DNA from: Tannerellaceae bacterium
GTDB lineage: Bacteria > Bacteroidota > Bacteroidia > Bacteroidales > Tannerellaceae
Length of the DNA: 64,000 nucleotides
Direction of reading: 5' to 3'
Assembly: GCA_031280645.1 (NCBI GenBank)
Contig: JAITGL010000010.1
Coordinates: forward strand, 1 to 64,000
The position numbers and the translations under genes are program-made. This document shows, piece by piece, positions 10,618-20,161 of the stretch. The first letter of the stretch is position 1. Every line of letters starts with the position of its first letter. The notes beneath the pieces were generated by a model. That model had not been told where the DNA came from and ran no database searches. It was given only the letters and a program-made list of their open reading frames with translations.

Positions 10618-12348
10618 TTAATAGCCTGGATTCTGATCAAATTTAGCATCTATGTTCAGGTCGATTTGCGACTGTGGGATTGGCCATAGAACGTGGTAGT
10701 CCTGAATGTTGCATGCCGGAAACCGGGGATTGTTGTTGTATTTGCGAACACGTTCAAGCAGTTTGCCTGTTCGGCGCAGGATGAAGTGCCGGCAAGTTTC
10801 GCCGTAGAGCTCGCGCGCTGATTCGTCGAGTACGTAGTCGAGCGAGATTTCCGCTTCGGTTACAGGGTTGGCTTTGGCGCGGTTGCGGATCATGTTAACG
10901 TCGGCGGCTGCTTCGGCTTTCATGCCTTTTTGGATGTAGGCTTCGGCGCGCATGAGGTATGTTTCGGCCAAGCGCATTCCGTACTGATCCTTAAAGGTGT
11001 TGCCGCCGCCTGATTGCGCGGGGTTGTTGAGAATGTTGCACGGGTCGGCCATTTTCATGAAGTAGGGATAGATGTATTGGCAGGTATCACGCATTGGATC
11101 GCGACGTCCGGCGGCGTAATCTTCGGCATAGAGGCTGAAGTCGATGCGTTGGCCGTGGTATTTCGAGTCGGGGTTGTCGAAGTAGAAGTCGCGCTTTACG
11201 TTGTTCGGAGCGTTGCGGATGTCGTTGTTCCAGTTGCCGTCCCATGCGTTGTGGGTCATAAGTACGGAAGGATGTATCCATGAAACGGGTCGTCCGAGGG
11301 TGTCGGAATATCCTGTGTAATTGCCGTCAACAAGTTCTCCTTTGAATGCCGGAACGCCGTCGGGGGTGTTGCCTATACGGAAGTAGGCGGGGCCGAAAGC
11401 GCGGATTGTGCGGGCGTTGCCGCCTCCGGTTACCGTAGGAGGCTCGACTTGTACAACCCAGATGGCCTCTTTGTTTTCGGGCAGGTTGTGGTTGCCGAAG
11501 GTGAAGAGATCCTGGTATACGTCGCCGGAGCCGAATACGTCGTTCTGGTTGCCGAAGCGTGCGGTCATGAGCTTATATCCGAAGTCGTTGATAACGCGTG
11601 TTGAGGATGCGATTGCCTGGTCGTACTTTTTCTGCATAAGGTAGATTTCCGTAAGGAGGTGGAGGGCGGCGCCTTTGGTTATGCGTCCGGGGTCTTCTTC
11701 CTTGCCGGGATCGGGCAGATAGGTTGCGCCGGCGGCGAGGTCGTCTTCCATCAGTTTGTAGGCTTTGTCGAGCGGATCGCGAACGAAGTCGGTTTTTGCC
11801 GAACTGAAGGGTTCTTCAATTACGGGTACTTCGCCGAATAGCGTTACGAGGTGGCGGTACATAAATGCGCGGAAGAATTGCGCTTCGGCGCGGTATGCTT
11901 GCTTTTGCGCTTCGCTGCTCCAAACGGTTGGATCGGATTCGTCGATGGCCTTGATGAGCATGTTAACGTATTGGATTACGATGAATGGCCGTTTCCAATA
12001 GTCTTCAACGTACGATGAGTTGGGAACAAGGTAGGTTACATAGTTGCACAAAAAGCGTGTACTGCCGGGGTCTTCGCCGTGGAATGCTACGTCGGTTCCA
12101 AGTCCTTTGTATATGGCGAAGCAGTCTTGATAGTCGTCGTTGCCGGGCTGGAACCAGTCGTGCCTAGTGCGGAAGTGTAGTCCGGTGATTCCTTGCTTCA
12201 TTCCGGCCAGAGTAGCGTAGGCATTGTTGGGAGCGAGGAAGTCTTTGGGTTTTTCGGACAGGAATGCGTCGTCATCGCATGCCGTTAGTACGGCGAGCGA
12301 AATCAGTATGAGCTGGAAGAATATATTCTTTCGAAAATATGTTTTCAT
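10618..12348 (-). CDS. SusD/RagB family nutrient-binding outer-membrane lipoprotein
   Basis: SusD proteins sit on the cell surface, cap a SusC channel and bind glycans or peptides for import. This 576-residue copy has a lipoprotein signal with the lipobox LTAC (Cys24) followed by DDD, which fits a surface export signal of Bacteroidota lipoproteins. The helical TPR-like body contains FFRAFMYRHLVTLFGEVPVI, the usual early SusD segment, and the C-terminal part has MRLAETYLMRAEAYIQKG and ELYGETCRHFILRRTGKL, typical of the RagB/SusD C-terminal domain. It lies 19 bases downstream of the SusC gene and must be co-transcribed. No glycoside hydrolase or regulator is adjacent, so the substrate cannot be read from context. 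Confidence 0.93.
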   Translation of the reverse strand: MKTYFRKNIFFQLILISLAVLTACDDDAFLSEKPKDFLAPNNAYATLAGMKQGITGLHFRTRHDWFQPGNDDYQDCFAIYKGLGTDVAFHGEDPGSTRFLCNYVTYLVPNSSYVEDYWKRPFIVIQYVNMLIKAIDESDPTVWSSEAQKQAYRAEAQFFRAFMYRHLVTLFGEVPVIEEPFSSAKTDFVRDPLDKAYKLMEDDLAAGATYLPDPGKEEDPGRITKGAALHLLTEIYLMQKKYDQAIASSTRVINDFGYKLMTARFGNQNDVFGSGDVYQDLFTFGNHNLPENKEAIWVVQVEPPTVTGGGNARTIRAFGPAYFRIGNTPDGVPAFKGELVDGNYTGYSDTLGRPVSWIHPSVLMTHNAWDGNWNNDIRNAPNNVKRDFYFDNPDSKYHGQRIDFSLYAEDYAAGRRDPMRDTCQYIYPYFMKMADPCNILNNPAQSGGGNTFKDQYGMRLAETYLMRAEAYIQKGMKAEAAADVNMIRNRAKANPVTEAEISLDYVLDESARELYGETCRHFILRRTGKLLERVRKYNNNPRFPACNIQDYHVLWPIPQSQIDLNIDAKFDQNPGY

Positions 12349-12367
12349 ATACTGTAAATTTAAAATG

Positions 12368-15300
12368 TTAGAACGATAGTTTTACTCCGCACACGATGTT
12401 GCGTATACCGCGCTGGTGCGCATAGTCGTCGGTATTAAGCGAGGCATATTCCGGGTCCCATCCGGGGAAGTCGGAGAATGTCAGAAGGTTCTTGCCGGAC
12501 AGGTATATCTGCAAATACTCCATACCTCCCAGCGCCTTGAGTACTTTGGGGCTGAAGCTGTACGTTAGCGACAGATCTTGCAGGCGTGTGAATCCCCGGT
12601 TCTTCCATACTCCGCCGTATACTGCGGGCGAGTTGTATATCCCGGATGATTCGGAGGTGCGGTTATCGGGCGTCCAATAGTGGCGTGCGGAGGTTTGGTT
12701 GATGCGGTATACGTCGTCGGAGCGTTGCGATACGTTTACGTAGTCGTACGTATTAATAAGGTAGCGGTCCGACCCTCCGGCGATGGTGTTGAGCAGGAAG
12801 TAGAGCGACCAGTTTTTGTATCTCAGCGTATTGGATATGCTAAGAGTAAAGTTGGGCGATTTGCTGCCGAGGATTTGGCGGTCGTCGGCCGTGATTTTGT
12901 TATCGCCGTTGAGGTCTTCATATTTCCATTGTCCGGGATACCATCCGTCGTATATGTTGCCCGAATAGAGGTCTTCTTCTTGCCACATGCCGATGATTTT
13001 GTAGTCGTAAACAGACGAGATCGGCTGTCCTACAAACCATCCGTTGCCTATGTCCTTATCGTCGTCGCCTCCGTATAGCTTGGTGATTTCGTCGCGGTTG
13101 AGCGAAAATTCTACTCCCAGATCCCATTGCAGGTCGCGGGTTTTTACGTTTTGCGATGTAATCTCGATGTCGACTCCCTTGTTTGCAATTCCGCCAAGGT
13201 TATCCCATATTTCCTGATATCCTGCGGCCCATGGGAGGCGTCTTTTTACAAGTACGTCGGTTGTTTGCGCGGTGTAGAGGTCGATTGAGGCATTTATGCG
13301 CCGGTCGAGGAATCCGAGGTCGAGACCGAGGTTGTACGACACGGTTTTTTCCCATCTCAAGCCGGAGTTGCCCATTGCGTTGGGATATACGCCCACAACG
13401 GTGCTCGATCCGTAAACATAGGGGTCGGTGCCCATGCGCGACAAGCTACTGTATCGCCCGATACCCTGGTTGCCGTTCTGACCGTACGACAAGCGTAGCT
13501 TGGTATATAACGCGGGCGCTTTATCCTTAATAAAGTCTTCTTCGGAGATTATCCATCCGAGCGAGAATGAGGGCAGGGTTACAAATTTGTTTGTAGATCC
13601 AAAGCCCGAAAAACCGTCGCGCCTTACGGTGGCCGCCGCCATATATCTGTTCTTAAACTGATAGTTAACGCGCCCCATGTACGAAACGCCCATTTCTTCC
13701 CACGATTCGTTATCGCGCGCCGTTATGGTTGTTCCCATTGCAAGATTGTCGTAGCCGAGAGCGTCGTTGTCGAAGTATTCCGACCGCATTGTGAAGCGGG
13801 TGTATGCGCTTTTTTCACGGCTGTAAAGCAAGGTAGCGTTAACGCTGTGATCGCCGAATTTGTTAATATAGGAAATGATGTTGTTGAAGATCCAGTCGGT
13901 TCTGACGCGGGGCTGCCGTTCGGCGCGTCCGCGCGTAGCGGATCCTTCGTCGGTATTCCGGGGCCAGAAGGTGCGGCGGTCTTCATTTACCGAGGTGTTC
14001 GAGTAGTTGAAGTCGTAGCTCAGGCCTTTAACAAAAGGCACGTCGAGGCGCAGGTTTCCAACGTAGAACAGAGTGGTGCGAACATCGCGATCACTTACGC
14101 GCAGCGGCGAAAGCGGATAAACCATGTAGTTCTCATCCGTAATATATAATGGAGCGTTTTGAAGATCGTAGGGATCAACATTGGCCAGCGGGCTCGCTTC
14201 GCGGGCGTCGTTCAGGGTGGCGTGCCGGCCGGAGTAGTCGCGCCAGGCGTAGTTGATGTTAAGCCCGGCCGACAGCCAGCTTGTAAACTTGGTGTCGAGC
14301 TTGGTGTTGAGCGTAACGCGGCTGAACTGGTCGTTTTCCATTACGCCTTCCTCGCTGTTGTACGACAGTGAGGCATAATAGTTTGTCTTGTCGGTGCTGC
14401 CCGAATAGTTTACGTCGTAGCCCTGGATAATCGGGCTTTCGCGGGATACTACGTCAACCCAGTCGATGTCGTGCTTTGTACTTGTATCAAGGTACATAGC
14501 CTGCTCTTCGGCTCTGCGGAGGCGCGATGCAACGAAGTTACGGTCGTTTATGTCGGGATATGCCGGCTTGCCTGCATTGGCTGTGGGTTTTGTTGCGTAC
14601 CATTTGTAAAGGTCTTGCTGGTAGTAATAGTCGACAAGGCGGATGGCGTACTGCTCGGCGTTCATTACTTTCATTTCGGAAGGCGTATAGCCCTGGGTTC
14701 CGTAGAAAGCGTTAACGTTTACTTTCGGCTTGCCCGATTTCCCTTTTTTGGTAGAAATAAGGATAACGCCGTTGGCCGAACGTGATCCGTAAACTGCGGC
14801 GGCGCTGGCGTCTTTCAGGATGTCAACGTATTCGATGTCGTTAACGTTGAGGTCGTTCAGCGATCCGTTGTAAATAATGCCGTCGAGTACGATAAGAGGG
14901 TTATCGTTGGCCGAAAGAGAGGTTTTTCCTCTGATCGACAGCCGAGCATCGCCTCCGGCCAAACCCGTTTGCGTGATGTTTACTCCCGCCGAGGCTCCCG
15001 AAAGAACCTGGGCAAGGTTAATGTTCGGAACAGGAGCCTTGTCTTCAAGAGCTACGCGGGCCACGGCTCCGGTAAGGTCGCTCTTTTTCAAAGTTCCGTA
15101 GCCCACCACAATCACTTCGTCGAGGGTTTGAGTGTCTTCAACGAGGGTTACGTTCAGGGAGTTCCTGCCTTGCAGGTTAATCTCCTGGGTTACAAAACCT
15201 ATGTACGAAAAAACCAGAACAACGTTACGGTTGGATACCTGGAAGGAATATTTCCCGTCCAAATCGGTAATTCCACCGTTTGTACTGCCTTTTTCTCGCA

Positions 15301-15469
15301 CATTTACGCCGATAAGCGGCTCGCCAGTCTCGGAAGTAATTATGCCGGACACGTTTGACCCCCCCATATTTCCCTGTGATACAGCGACTTGCGAGGAGAG
15401 CCAGAAAAGCGCAACGATTGCTGTAAGCATCGTTGCCGTTTTAATAATAATCTGCTTGTAAACTTTCAT
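12368..15469 (-). CDS. SusC/RagA family TonB-dependent outer-membrane transporter
   Basis: A TonB-dependent 22-strand barrel that imports oligomers together with the SusD partner downstream. The start is placed at MKVYKQIIIKTAT (15469); an upstream in-frame ATG at 15511 would put extra residues before the signal peptide. Domains in order: signal peptide ending near VAVSQG; carboxypeptidase-D-like regulatory domain (VSGIITSETGEPLIGVNVRE); the TonB-box region TLDEVIVVGYGTLKKSDLTG; plug domain with IRGKTSLSANDNPLIVLDGI and YGSRSANGVILISTKKG; then the barrel, ending in NIVCGVKLSF with a terminal Phe. The 1,033 residues are normal for the family. No STN domain and no ECF sigma/anti-sigma pair is nearby. 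Confidence 0.95.
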   Translation of the reverse strand: MKVYKQIIIKTATMLTAIVALFWLSSQVAVSQGNMGGSNVSGIITSETGEPLIGVNVREKGSTNGGITDLDGKYSFQVSNRNVVLVFSYIGFVTQEINLQGRNSLNVTLVEDTQTLDEVIVVGYGTLKKSDLTGAVARVALEDKAPVPNINLAQVLSGASAGVNITQTGLAGGDARLSIRGKTSLSANDNPLIVLDGIIYNGSLNDLNVNDIEYVDILKDASAAAVYGSRSANGVILISTKKGKSGKPKVNVNAFYGTQGYTPSEMKVMNAEQYAIRLVDYYYQQDLYKWYATKPTANAGKPAYPDINDRNFVASRLRRAEEQAMYLDTSTKHDIDWVDVVSRESPIIQGYDVNYSGSTDKTNYYASLSYNSEEGVMENDQFSRVTLNTKLDTKFTSWLSAGLNINYAWRDYSGRHATLNDAREASPLANVDPYDLQNAPLYITDENYMVYPLSPLRVSDRDVRTTLFYVGNLRLDVPFVKGLSYDFNYSNTSVNEDRRTFWPRNTDEGSATRGRAERQPRVRTDWIFNNIISYINKFGDHSVNATLLYSREKSAYTRFTMRSEYFDNDALGYDNLAMGTTITARDNESWEEMGVSYMGRVNYQFKNRYMAAATVRRDGFSGFGSTNKFVTLPSFSLGWIISEEDFIKDKAPALYTKLRLSYGQNGNQGIGRYSSLSRMGTDPYVYGSSTVVGVYPNAMGNSGLRWEKTVSYNLGLDLGFLDRRINASIDLYTAQTTDVLVKRRLPWAAGYQEIWDNLGGIANKGVDIEITSQNVKTRDLQWDLGVEFSLNRDEITKLYGGDDDKDIGNGWFVGQPISSVYDYKIIGMWQEEDLYSGNIYDGWYPGQWKYEDLNGDNKITADDRQILGSKSPNFTLSISNTLRYKNWSLYFLLNTIAGGSDRYLINTYDYVNVSQRSDDVYRINQTSARHYWTPDNRTSESSGIYNSPAVYGGVWKNRGFTRLQDLSLTYSFSPKVLKALGGMEYLQIYLSGKNLLTFSDFPGWDPEYASLNTDDYAHQRGIRNIVCGVKLSF

Positions 15470-15551
15470 ACTAATTCTGAATGTTTGGATAACTAAATAG
15501 TAATCTTTCAAGGTTCAACATAATATTAAATTAAAAGACACGCGTAATAAA

Positions 15552-15574
15552 CATATCGTTAGTTAAACGATATG
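15552..15574. promoter_or_regulatory. inverted repeat upstream of susC-1
   Basis: CATATCGTT and AACGATATG form a perfect 9-bp inverted repeat with a 5-base centre, 82 bases upstream of the chosen SusC start and 77 bases beyond the AlaX-like stop codon. It could be an operator for the SusC/SusD pair or an RNA hairpin at the end of the AlaX transcript; no T-run follows, so a terminator is less likely. Confidence 0.4.
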
Positions 15575-15650
15575 CAAACGTAAGTATATTTTCCTTAACA
15601 ACAACACTTCTAAACAAAATATCTTTTCCCGGCCGTCGCCGCCTATCTTT

Positions 15651-16124
15651 CTATGCCTGACCCCCTCCGCTAACTTTAAACCTTACTCTCAATCGTCCTT
15701 GATTAAATTCGCAATTAAGAAAATGAAACTCGCCTATCTCGGAAGTATTTTTCACATGTTCGCCAATGCAAGCGCATGTATCATAATCGCCAACTTTAAC
15801 AATACGGATCGTATCGCTTGCTTCGGCCGGCAGTTTGCTGAGGTCAACCCATTGGGCGGCGTTTTCTCTTTCTACATATTCTATTGTAACGGGCAAATTT
15901 CCGGCAATGATTTCGTTAACCTTCCTTTCAACCTCTGCCAGCCGCTCCGCTCCAGGATCTTCGGGGAGGAAATAATCGCATTTGCTTTTTTTGCGCTCTA
16001 TATGGGCGTTTTGCGAACGACGGCAGCCAAAGGTTCTAACCATTGTTTGGTTAAGGATATGCTCGGCGGTGTGCATTTCGGGGCAATAATCCTTGTTGCT
16101 TTTGTTTAATGTACTTATATCCAT
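15651..16124 (-). CDS. AlaX-like alanyl-tRNA editing domain protein
   Basis: A stand-alone 157-residue protein of the tRNA second-additional-domain family (AlaRS/ThrRS editing domain). Such proteins hydrolyse mischarged aminoacyl-tRNA, usually Ser-tRNA(Ala), in trans. The four zinc ligands expected for the family are visible: His18 and His22 in HTAEH, and Cys119 and His123 in CIGEH. It lacks the N-terminal glycine-rich barrel domain found in longer AlaX forms, so it is the short type. The gene stands alone between two SusC/SusD pairs, with its own -7 box at 16168-16175 and a 21-bp palindrome array further upstream. Substrate specificity (Ser, Gly or another misacylated tRNA) cannot be read from sequence. 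Confidence 0.82.
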   Translation of the reverse strand: MDISTLNKSNKDYCPEMHTAEHILNQTMVRTFGCRRSQNAHIERKKSKCDYFLPEDPGAERLAEVERKVNEIIAGNLPVTIEYVERENAAQWVDLSKLPAEASDTIRIVKVGDYDTCACIGEHVKNTSEIGEFHFLNCEFNQGRLRVRFKVSGGGQA

Positions 16125-16167
16125 GCTTTTACTTTGTTGTTCCTTTTTTATTTCGTTTTTCGAGGGG

Positions 16168-16175
16168 CAAAGATA
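16168..16175 (-). promoter_or_regulatory. -7 box (TATCTTTG) for the AlaX-like gene
   Basis: On the minus strand TATCTTTG matches the Bacteroidota -7 consensus TAnnTTTG and lies 44 bases before the ATG at 16124. No clear TTTG sits at the -33 distance, only a T-rich stretch. The repeat array at 16254-16550 is upstream of this box and so would not be in the transcript. Confidence 0.5.
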
Positions 16176-16253
16176 ACGTTAAATATTCCGAAAAAACAGG
16201 CCTGCTAAACCCGGTTATTTGGATAGATACAAAATCATCGCCGTGGAAAACGT

Positions 16254-16550
16254 CGTTTTGGTAGCTACCCAAACGTTTTTGGTAGCTACCAAAACCTTTT
16301 CCGTAGCTACCAAAACAATTTTTGTAGCTACCCAAACGTTTCCCGTAGCTACCCAAACGTTTTCCGTAGCTACCAAAACAGTTTTTGTAGCTACCAAAAC
16401 GTTTTCCGTAGCTACCAAAACAGTTTTTGTAGCTACCCAAACGTTTCCCGTAGCTACCAAAACAGTTTTTGTAACTACCCAAACGTTTTCCGTAGCTACC
16501 AAAACAGTTTTTGTAGCTACCCAAACGGTTTTCGTAGCTACCCAAAACCG
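16254..16550. repeat. phased palindrome array A: 14 units of 21 bp
   Basis: The 8-bp palindrome GTAGCTAC starts at 16261 and recurs exactly every 21 bases up to 16534, fourteen copies in all; the copy at 16471 is GTAACTAC. The linker is also conserved and has the form CCAAAACRGTTTTY with small variations. Because the unit is a multiple of three and has few stops, long frames appear on both strands that encode VATKT- or GSYKN-type heptapeptides; these are almost certainly not genes. The same unit with the same 21-bp period occurs three times at 59360-59420. Confidence 0.95.
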
Positions 16551-17001
16551 CTTTCTCCCTCGCTATATCCTTTTCAAACCTGCATTTTAGCCGGCTTTAG
16601 CCCACCGTTCCGGTATTTTTCCGGGGATTAATTAATGCCGGTTCTGCAAATACGCAATACTCAATTTTCCAGGAGATTAACTGCTTGTTGAAAAATAAAT
16701 CCGAATCTTTTTTTGCAGGATGCAGTAGTTTTCACAAGTATTCACATACCTTTGCCGCCGTTGTCGTCAGAGTCCTTAGCTTGCTCCGACAATGCCGAAA
16801 TTAAATGTAAAGAAGTGATTATTAGATGTTGAACCTCTCAAAAAATGATGATTTATGAACGCCGAAAAATTAAAACAAACCGTATGGAAACATACATCCC
16901 GGATGTATATCCCTATTAATTATTTGACAAACTAATTATAGTGAAAACTATATTTCTCATTCTTATTTTATTTCTAATATAATCAACCCAATTGTACGTT
17001 T
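16551..17001. other. 450-bp leader region of susC-2
   Basis: No gene is seen. A TACCTTTG box at 16747-16754 fits the -7 consensus and would give a leader of roughly 240 bases before the SusC start at 17002; no -33 TTTG lies at the right distance. The final 150 bases are AT-rich with no obvious hairpin or sigma-factor site. Confidence 0.35.
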
Positions 17002-20000
17002 ATGTTAAATTCTTTAAGATTTAAAAGCTTGATCGCGCTAACAGCATTGATCTGCTTTTCAATGAATATAAAAGCCGTTGAGGAGCCCCTCCGGCAAGCC
17101 GCTAATGCCTTGCAGCAAAGCGGCAAACTGATCGGAACGGTAGTAGATGAGCTTGGGCCGATAACCGGAGCCTCGCTGCTGGTTGAAGGAACTGCAAACG
17201 GAACCGTTACCGACTTAGACGGCCGTTTCTCGATGGAAGGAGTTAAGCCGGGAGATGTAATTATTGTTTCTTACGTAGGTTACGTTTCGCAGCGAGTTAA
17301 TTATACAGGGCAGCCAACCCTGTCGGTTATACTTGTTGAAGATGCAAAAGCCTTAGGCGAAGTTGTGGTCACGGCTTTAGGCATCAAGCGTGACAAGAAA
17401 GCTCTTGGCTACGCGATGCAGGAAGTAAAAGGCGACCGGCTAACCGAAACCCGCGACGCTAACGTGGCCAACGCTTTAGCAGGCAAAATTGCCGGGGTGC
17501 AGATCCGGCAAAACGGAACCGGAGTAGGAGGAGCAACAAATATCCTTATCAGAGGCAACAATTCTATCGCAGGAAATAACCAGCCGCTTATTGTAGTCGA
17601 CGGAGTTCCGATTGATAACTTTGCCAATAATACCGCCGACTATTGGGGCAACGGAAATATCGACAAAGGATCGGGAATATCCGACATTTCGCCCGACGAT
17701 ATCGAAACAATGTCGGTACTGAAAGGCCCCGCCGCCGCCGCGCTTTACGGCAGTAGAGCCGGCAACGGCGTTGTGATGATCACAACCCGGAAAGGAACCG
17801 CCAAAGGCGTAGGCGTTGCCTACAATACAAATTACACGTTTGAAACCCCAATGCAAACTCCCGAACTCCAAAACGCTTACGGACAGGGTACCAACGGCGA
17901 GTTCAACCGCGACGTTCGCGGAAGCTGGGGCCCGGCTATGGACGGCAAAAACGTGACCAACGGCCTGGGAACCTTTGCCTATTCGGCGCGCGACAATAAT
18001 CTTTACAAAGACTTCCTGCAAACCGGTTCGAGCTGGACTAACAGCCTCGACATCAACAAGGCTGCCGATAACCTGACCTTCCGCGCCGCCGTTACCCGGA
18101 TGGATAACCAGGGGGCAATGCCAAACAGCGCCCTTAACCGTACCTCGATCACCCTACGGTCAACCGCCGAGCTGGCAAAGTGGCTGTCGGTCGACGTGAA
18201 AGTAAACTACATTAACCAGAAGGGTAAAAACCGTATCAAGCTGGCCGCCGACCCCGACAACATCTTCCTCGAAAGCCTGTTCATGCCGCGAAGCGTTGGC
18301 TACTCCGACTTCCTTCCCTTCAAATCAACCGATTGGAAGCGTCCCGACGGGAAGCCGGCCACCTACCTCGACACCCATGCCTCGTCGCCCAACAATCCCT
18401 ACTGGACGGCCTACCGAAATCGCAACAGCGACGAGCGCGACCGGTACATCAGTCTCGTAGCCTTCGACTTTACCATAACCGAATGGCTAAGCCTGAAGCT
18501 CCGGAGCGGTATGGACAATTATACCCTCTATTCCGAAAATATCCGCGCCACCGGCAACCCCTATTGGGAAAATAGCGGAAGCATACGCATACAAACGGAG
18601 CGTTTCAAGGAAACCAATACCGACTTCCTGCTCACGGCCCGGAAAAACTTCGGGAGCTTAGGACTGATCGTAACCGCCGGCGGCAACACAATGTTCCGCT
18701 CAAGTACGTTGAACAACGACTTTTCGGGCGAGCTGGTTATCCCCGACTTTTACACGATTTCCAACGGCAAAACGCATACCGGCGAAGGATTCCGGAAGAG
18801 CCGCAAGCAAATCAACTCGCTTTACGCCACAGCCTCGTTATCGTGGGATAATTACCTGTACCTCGACCTCACAAGCCGGACCGACCAGTCGTCAACCCTT
18901 CCGAAAAACAACAGCTCGTACTCCTACCCATCGGTTGGCGGAAGCTGGGTATTCTCGCAAATGCTTACTCAGAAGGGCAAAAGCCTCGGCCCGCTGACCT
19001 ACGGAAAGCTTCGCGTATCCTGGGCCGAGGTTGGGAACGACACCGATCCCTATCAGTTAAAAGACTATTATAATATAGGATACGACATCAAGGGCGGAGT
19101 GTTTACCGTTAGCAGTCTCGACTTTATGGCCAATCCCGACCTGAAGAGCGAATCAATACGCTCGTGGGAGCTCGGCCTCGAGCTGCGAGGCTTTAACAAC
19201 CGGATCGGCCTCGATGTGTCGTATTATAAGAAGAACGCCTTTAACCAGATTCTGAAAATATCCGTTCCGGCCGCAACCGGCTATCGCTACAAGCTGATCA
19301 ATGCAGGAAACATCCAGAACCAAGGCTTCGAAATAGCCCTCAATGCAACCCCGGTGCAAACCGCCGGACGGTTCAGGTGGGAAACAATGCTGAACTGGTC
19401 GAAGAATGTAAACAAAATCATATCCCTTACCAACGACACCAAGCGCCAGGTACTTAGCGACGGAACCTCCATCCCCCTGCAAATCGTAGCCGAAGAAGGC
19501 GGAGCCTACGGCGACATGTACGGCTATGCCTACGAGCGCGACGCAGCCGGCAAAATTCTTATTGGCGACAACGGCCTTCCGGTTCGCGCCGCCGACATGA
19601 AAAAACTCGGCAACAACCAGCCGGAATGGATGCTGGGATGGTCGAACGAATTTTCGTACAAGAACATTTCGCTCGGATTCCTGATCGACATGAACTACGG
19701 CGGCAGCGTTTACATGGGCTCCATCAAAGCAGGAACGCAATTCGGCAGCCTCGCAAGAACGCTGGCCGGGCGCGACGGAATGGTTGTCGGCGGAGTAACC
19801 CGCGCCGGCGCCGACAATACCGCCATCGTTAAGGCGCAGGATTATTGGAGCAACCTCGGCTCTATCGACGAAGCCTTTGTTTTCGACGCCACGAGCGTTC
19901 GCCTCCGCGAGCTTAATATCGCCTGCTCGCTGCCCAGGCAACTGCTGCGCAAAACCCCCTTCGGCGCAATCAAGGCCGGGCTCGTGGCCCGCAACCTCCT

Positions 20001-20133
20001 CATGATTCACAGCAAAACCGAAGGATTCGACCCCGAAGCCGGATTCAGCAGCGGCGGCAAAACGCAAGGATATGAATATGGATCCATGCCCACAATGCGC
20101 AGCATCGGATTCAACGTTAATGTATCATTCTAA
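17002..20133 (+). CDS. SusC/RagA family TonB-dependent outer-membrane transporter (second pair)
   Basis: A 1,043-residue TonB-dependent transporter. It has a signal peptide ending near SMNIKA, a carboxypeptidase-D-like domain (LIGTVVDELGPITGASLLVE ... YVGYVSQ), the TonB-box region GEVVVTALGIKRDKKALGYA, a plug with ILIRGNNSIAGNNQPLIVVD and LYGSRAGNGVVMITTRKG, and a barrel ending in GFNVNVSF. The LGIKRDKKALGYAMQEV wording marks the SusC subgroup usually paired with SusD-like_2 proteins, as is the case here. It faces away from the first pair and shares only family-level similarity with it. No enzyme or regulator that would reveal the substrate is adjacent. Confidence 0.95.
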   Translation: MLNSLRFKSLIALTALICFSMNIKAVEEPLRQAANALQQSGKLIGTVVDELGPITGASLLVEGTANGTVTDLDGRFSMEGVKPGDVIIVSYVGYVSQRVNYTGQPTLSVILVEDAKALGEVVVTALGIKRDKKALGYAMQEVKGDRLTETRDANVANALAGKIAGVQIRQNGTGVGGATNILIRGNNSIAGNNQPLIVVDGVPIDNFANNTADYWGNGNIDKGSGISDISPDDIETMSVLKGPAAAALYGSRAGNGVVMITTRKGTAKGVGVAYNTNYTFETPMQTPELQNAYGQGTNGEFNRDVRGSWGPAMDGKNVTNGLGTFAYSARDNNLYKDFLQTGSSWTNSLDINKAADNLTFRAAVTRMDNQGAMPNSALNRTSITLRSTAELAKWLSVDVKVNYINQKGKNRIKLAADPDNIFLESLFMPRSVGYSDFLPFKSTDWKRPDGKPATYLDTHASSPNNPYWTAYRNRNSDERDRYISLVAFDFTITEWLSLKLRSGMDNYTLYSENIRATGNPYWENSGSIRIQTERFKETNTDFLLTARKNFGSLGLIVTAGGNTMFRSSTLNNDFSGELVIPDFYTISNGKTHTGEGFRKSRKQINSLYATASLSWDNYLYLDLTSRTDQSSTLPKNNSSYSYPSVGGSWVFSQMLTQKGKSLGPLTYGKLRVSWAEVGNDTDPYQLKDYYNIGYDIKGGVFTVSSLDFMANPDLKSESIRSWELGLELRGFNNRIGLDVSYYKKNAFNQILKISVPAATGYRYKLINAGNIQNQGFEIALNATPVQTAGRFRWETMLNWSKNVNKIISLTNDTKRQVLSDGTSIPLQIVAEEGGAYGDMYGYAYERDAAGKILIGDNGLPVRAADMKKLGNNQPEWMLGWSNEFSYKNISLGFLIDMNYGGSVYMGSIKAGTQFGSLARTLAGRDGMVVGGVTRAGADNTAIVKAQDYWSNLGSIDEAFVFDATSVRLRELNIACSLPRQLLRKTPFGAIKAGLVARNLLMIHSKTEGFDPEAGFSSGGKTQGYEYGSMPTMRSIGFNVNVSF

Positions 20134-20161
20134 GATGTATTACTTCAAAAAACAACCGGAT

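Noticed and set aside
15699..16109. A 136-residue plus-strand frame opposite the AlaX-like gene
   Set aside because: It mirrors the codon structure of the AlaX-like gene, which has clear zinc-binding motifs; the plus-strand frame has no known domain.
16129..16590. Long open frames on both strands through array A (heptapeptide repeats VATKT.. and GSYKN..)
   Set aside because: They exist because the 21-bp unit is a multiple of three and lacks stops; there is no start context, no family resemblance, and frames are open on both strands at once.
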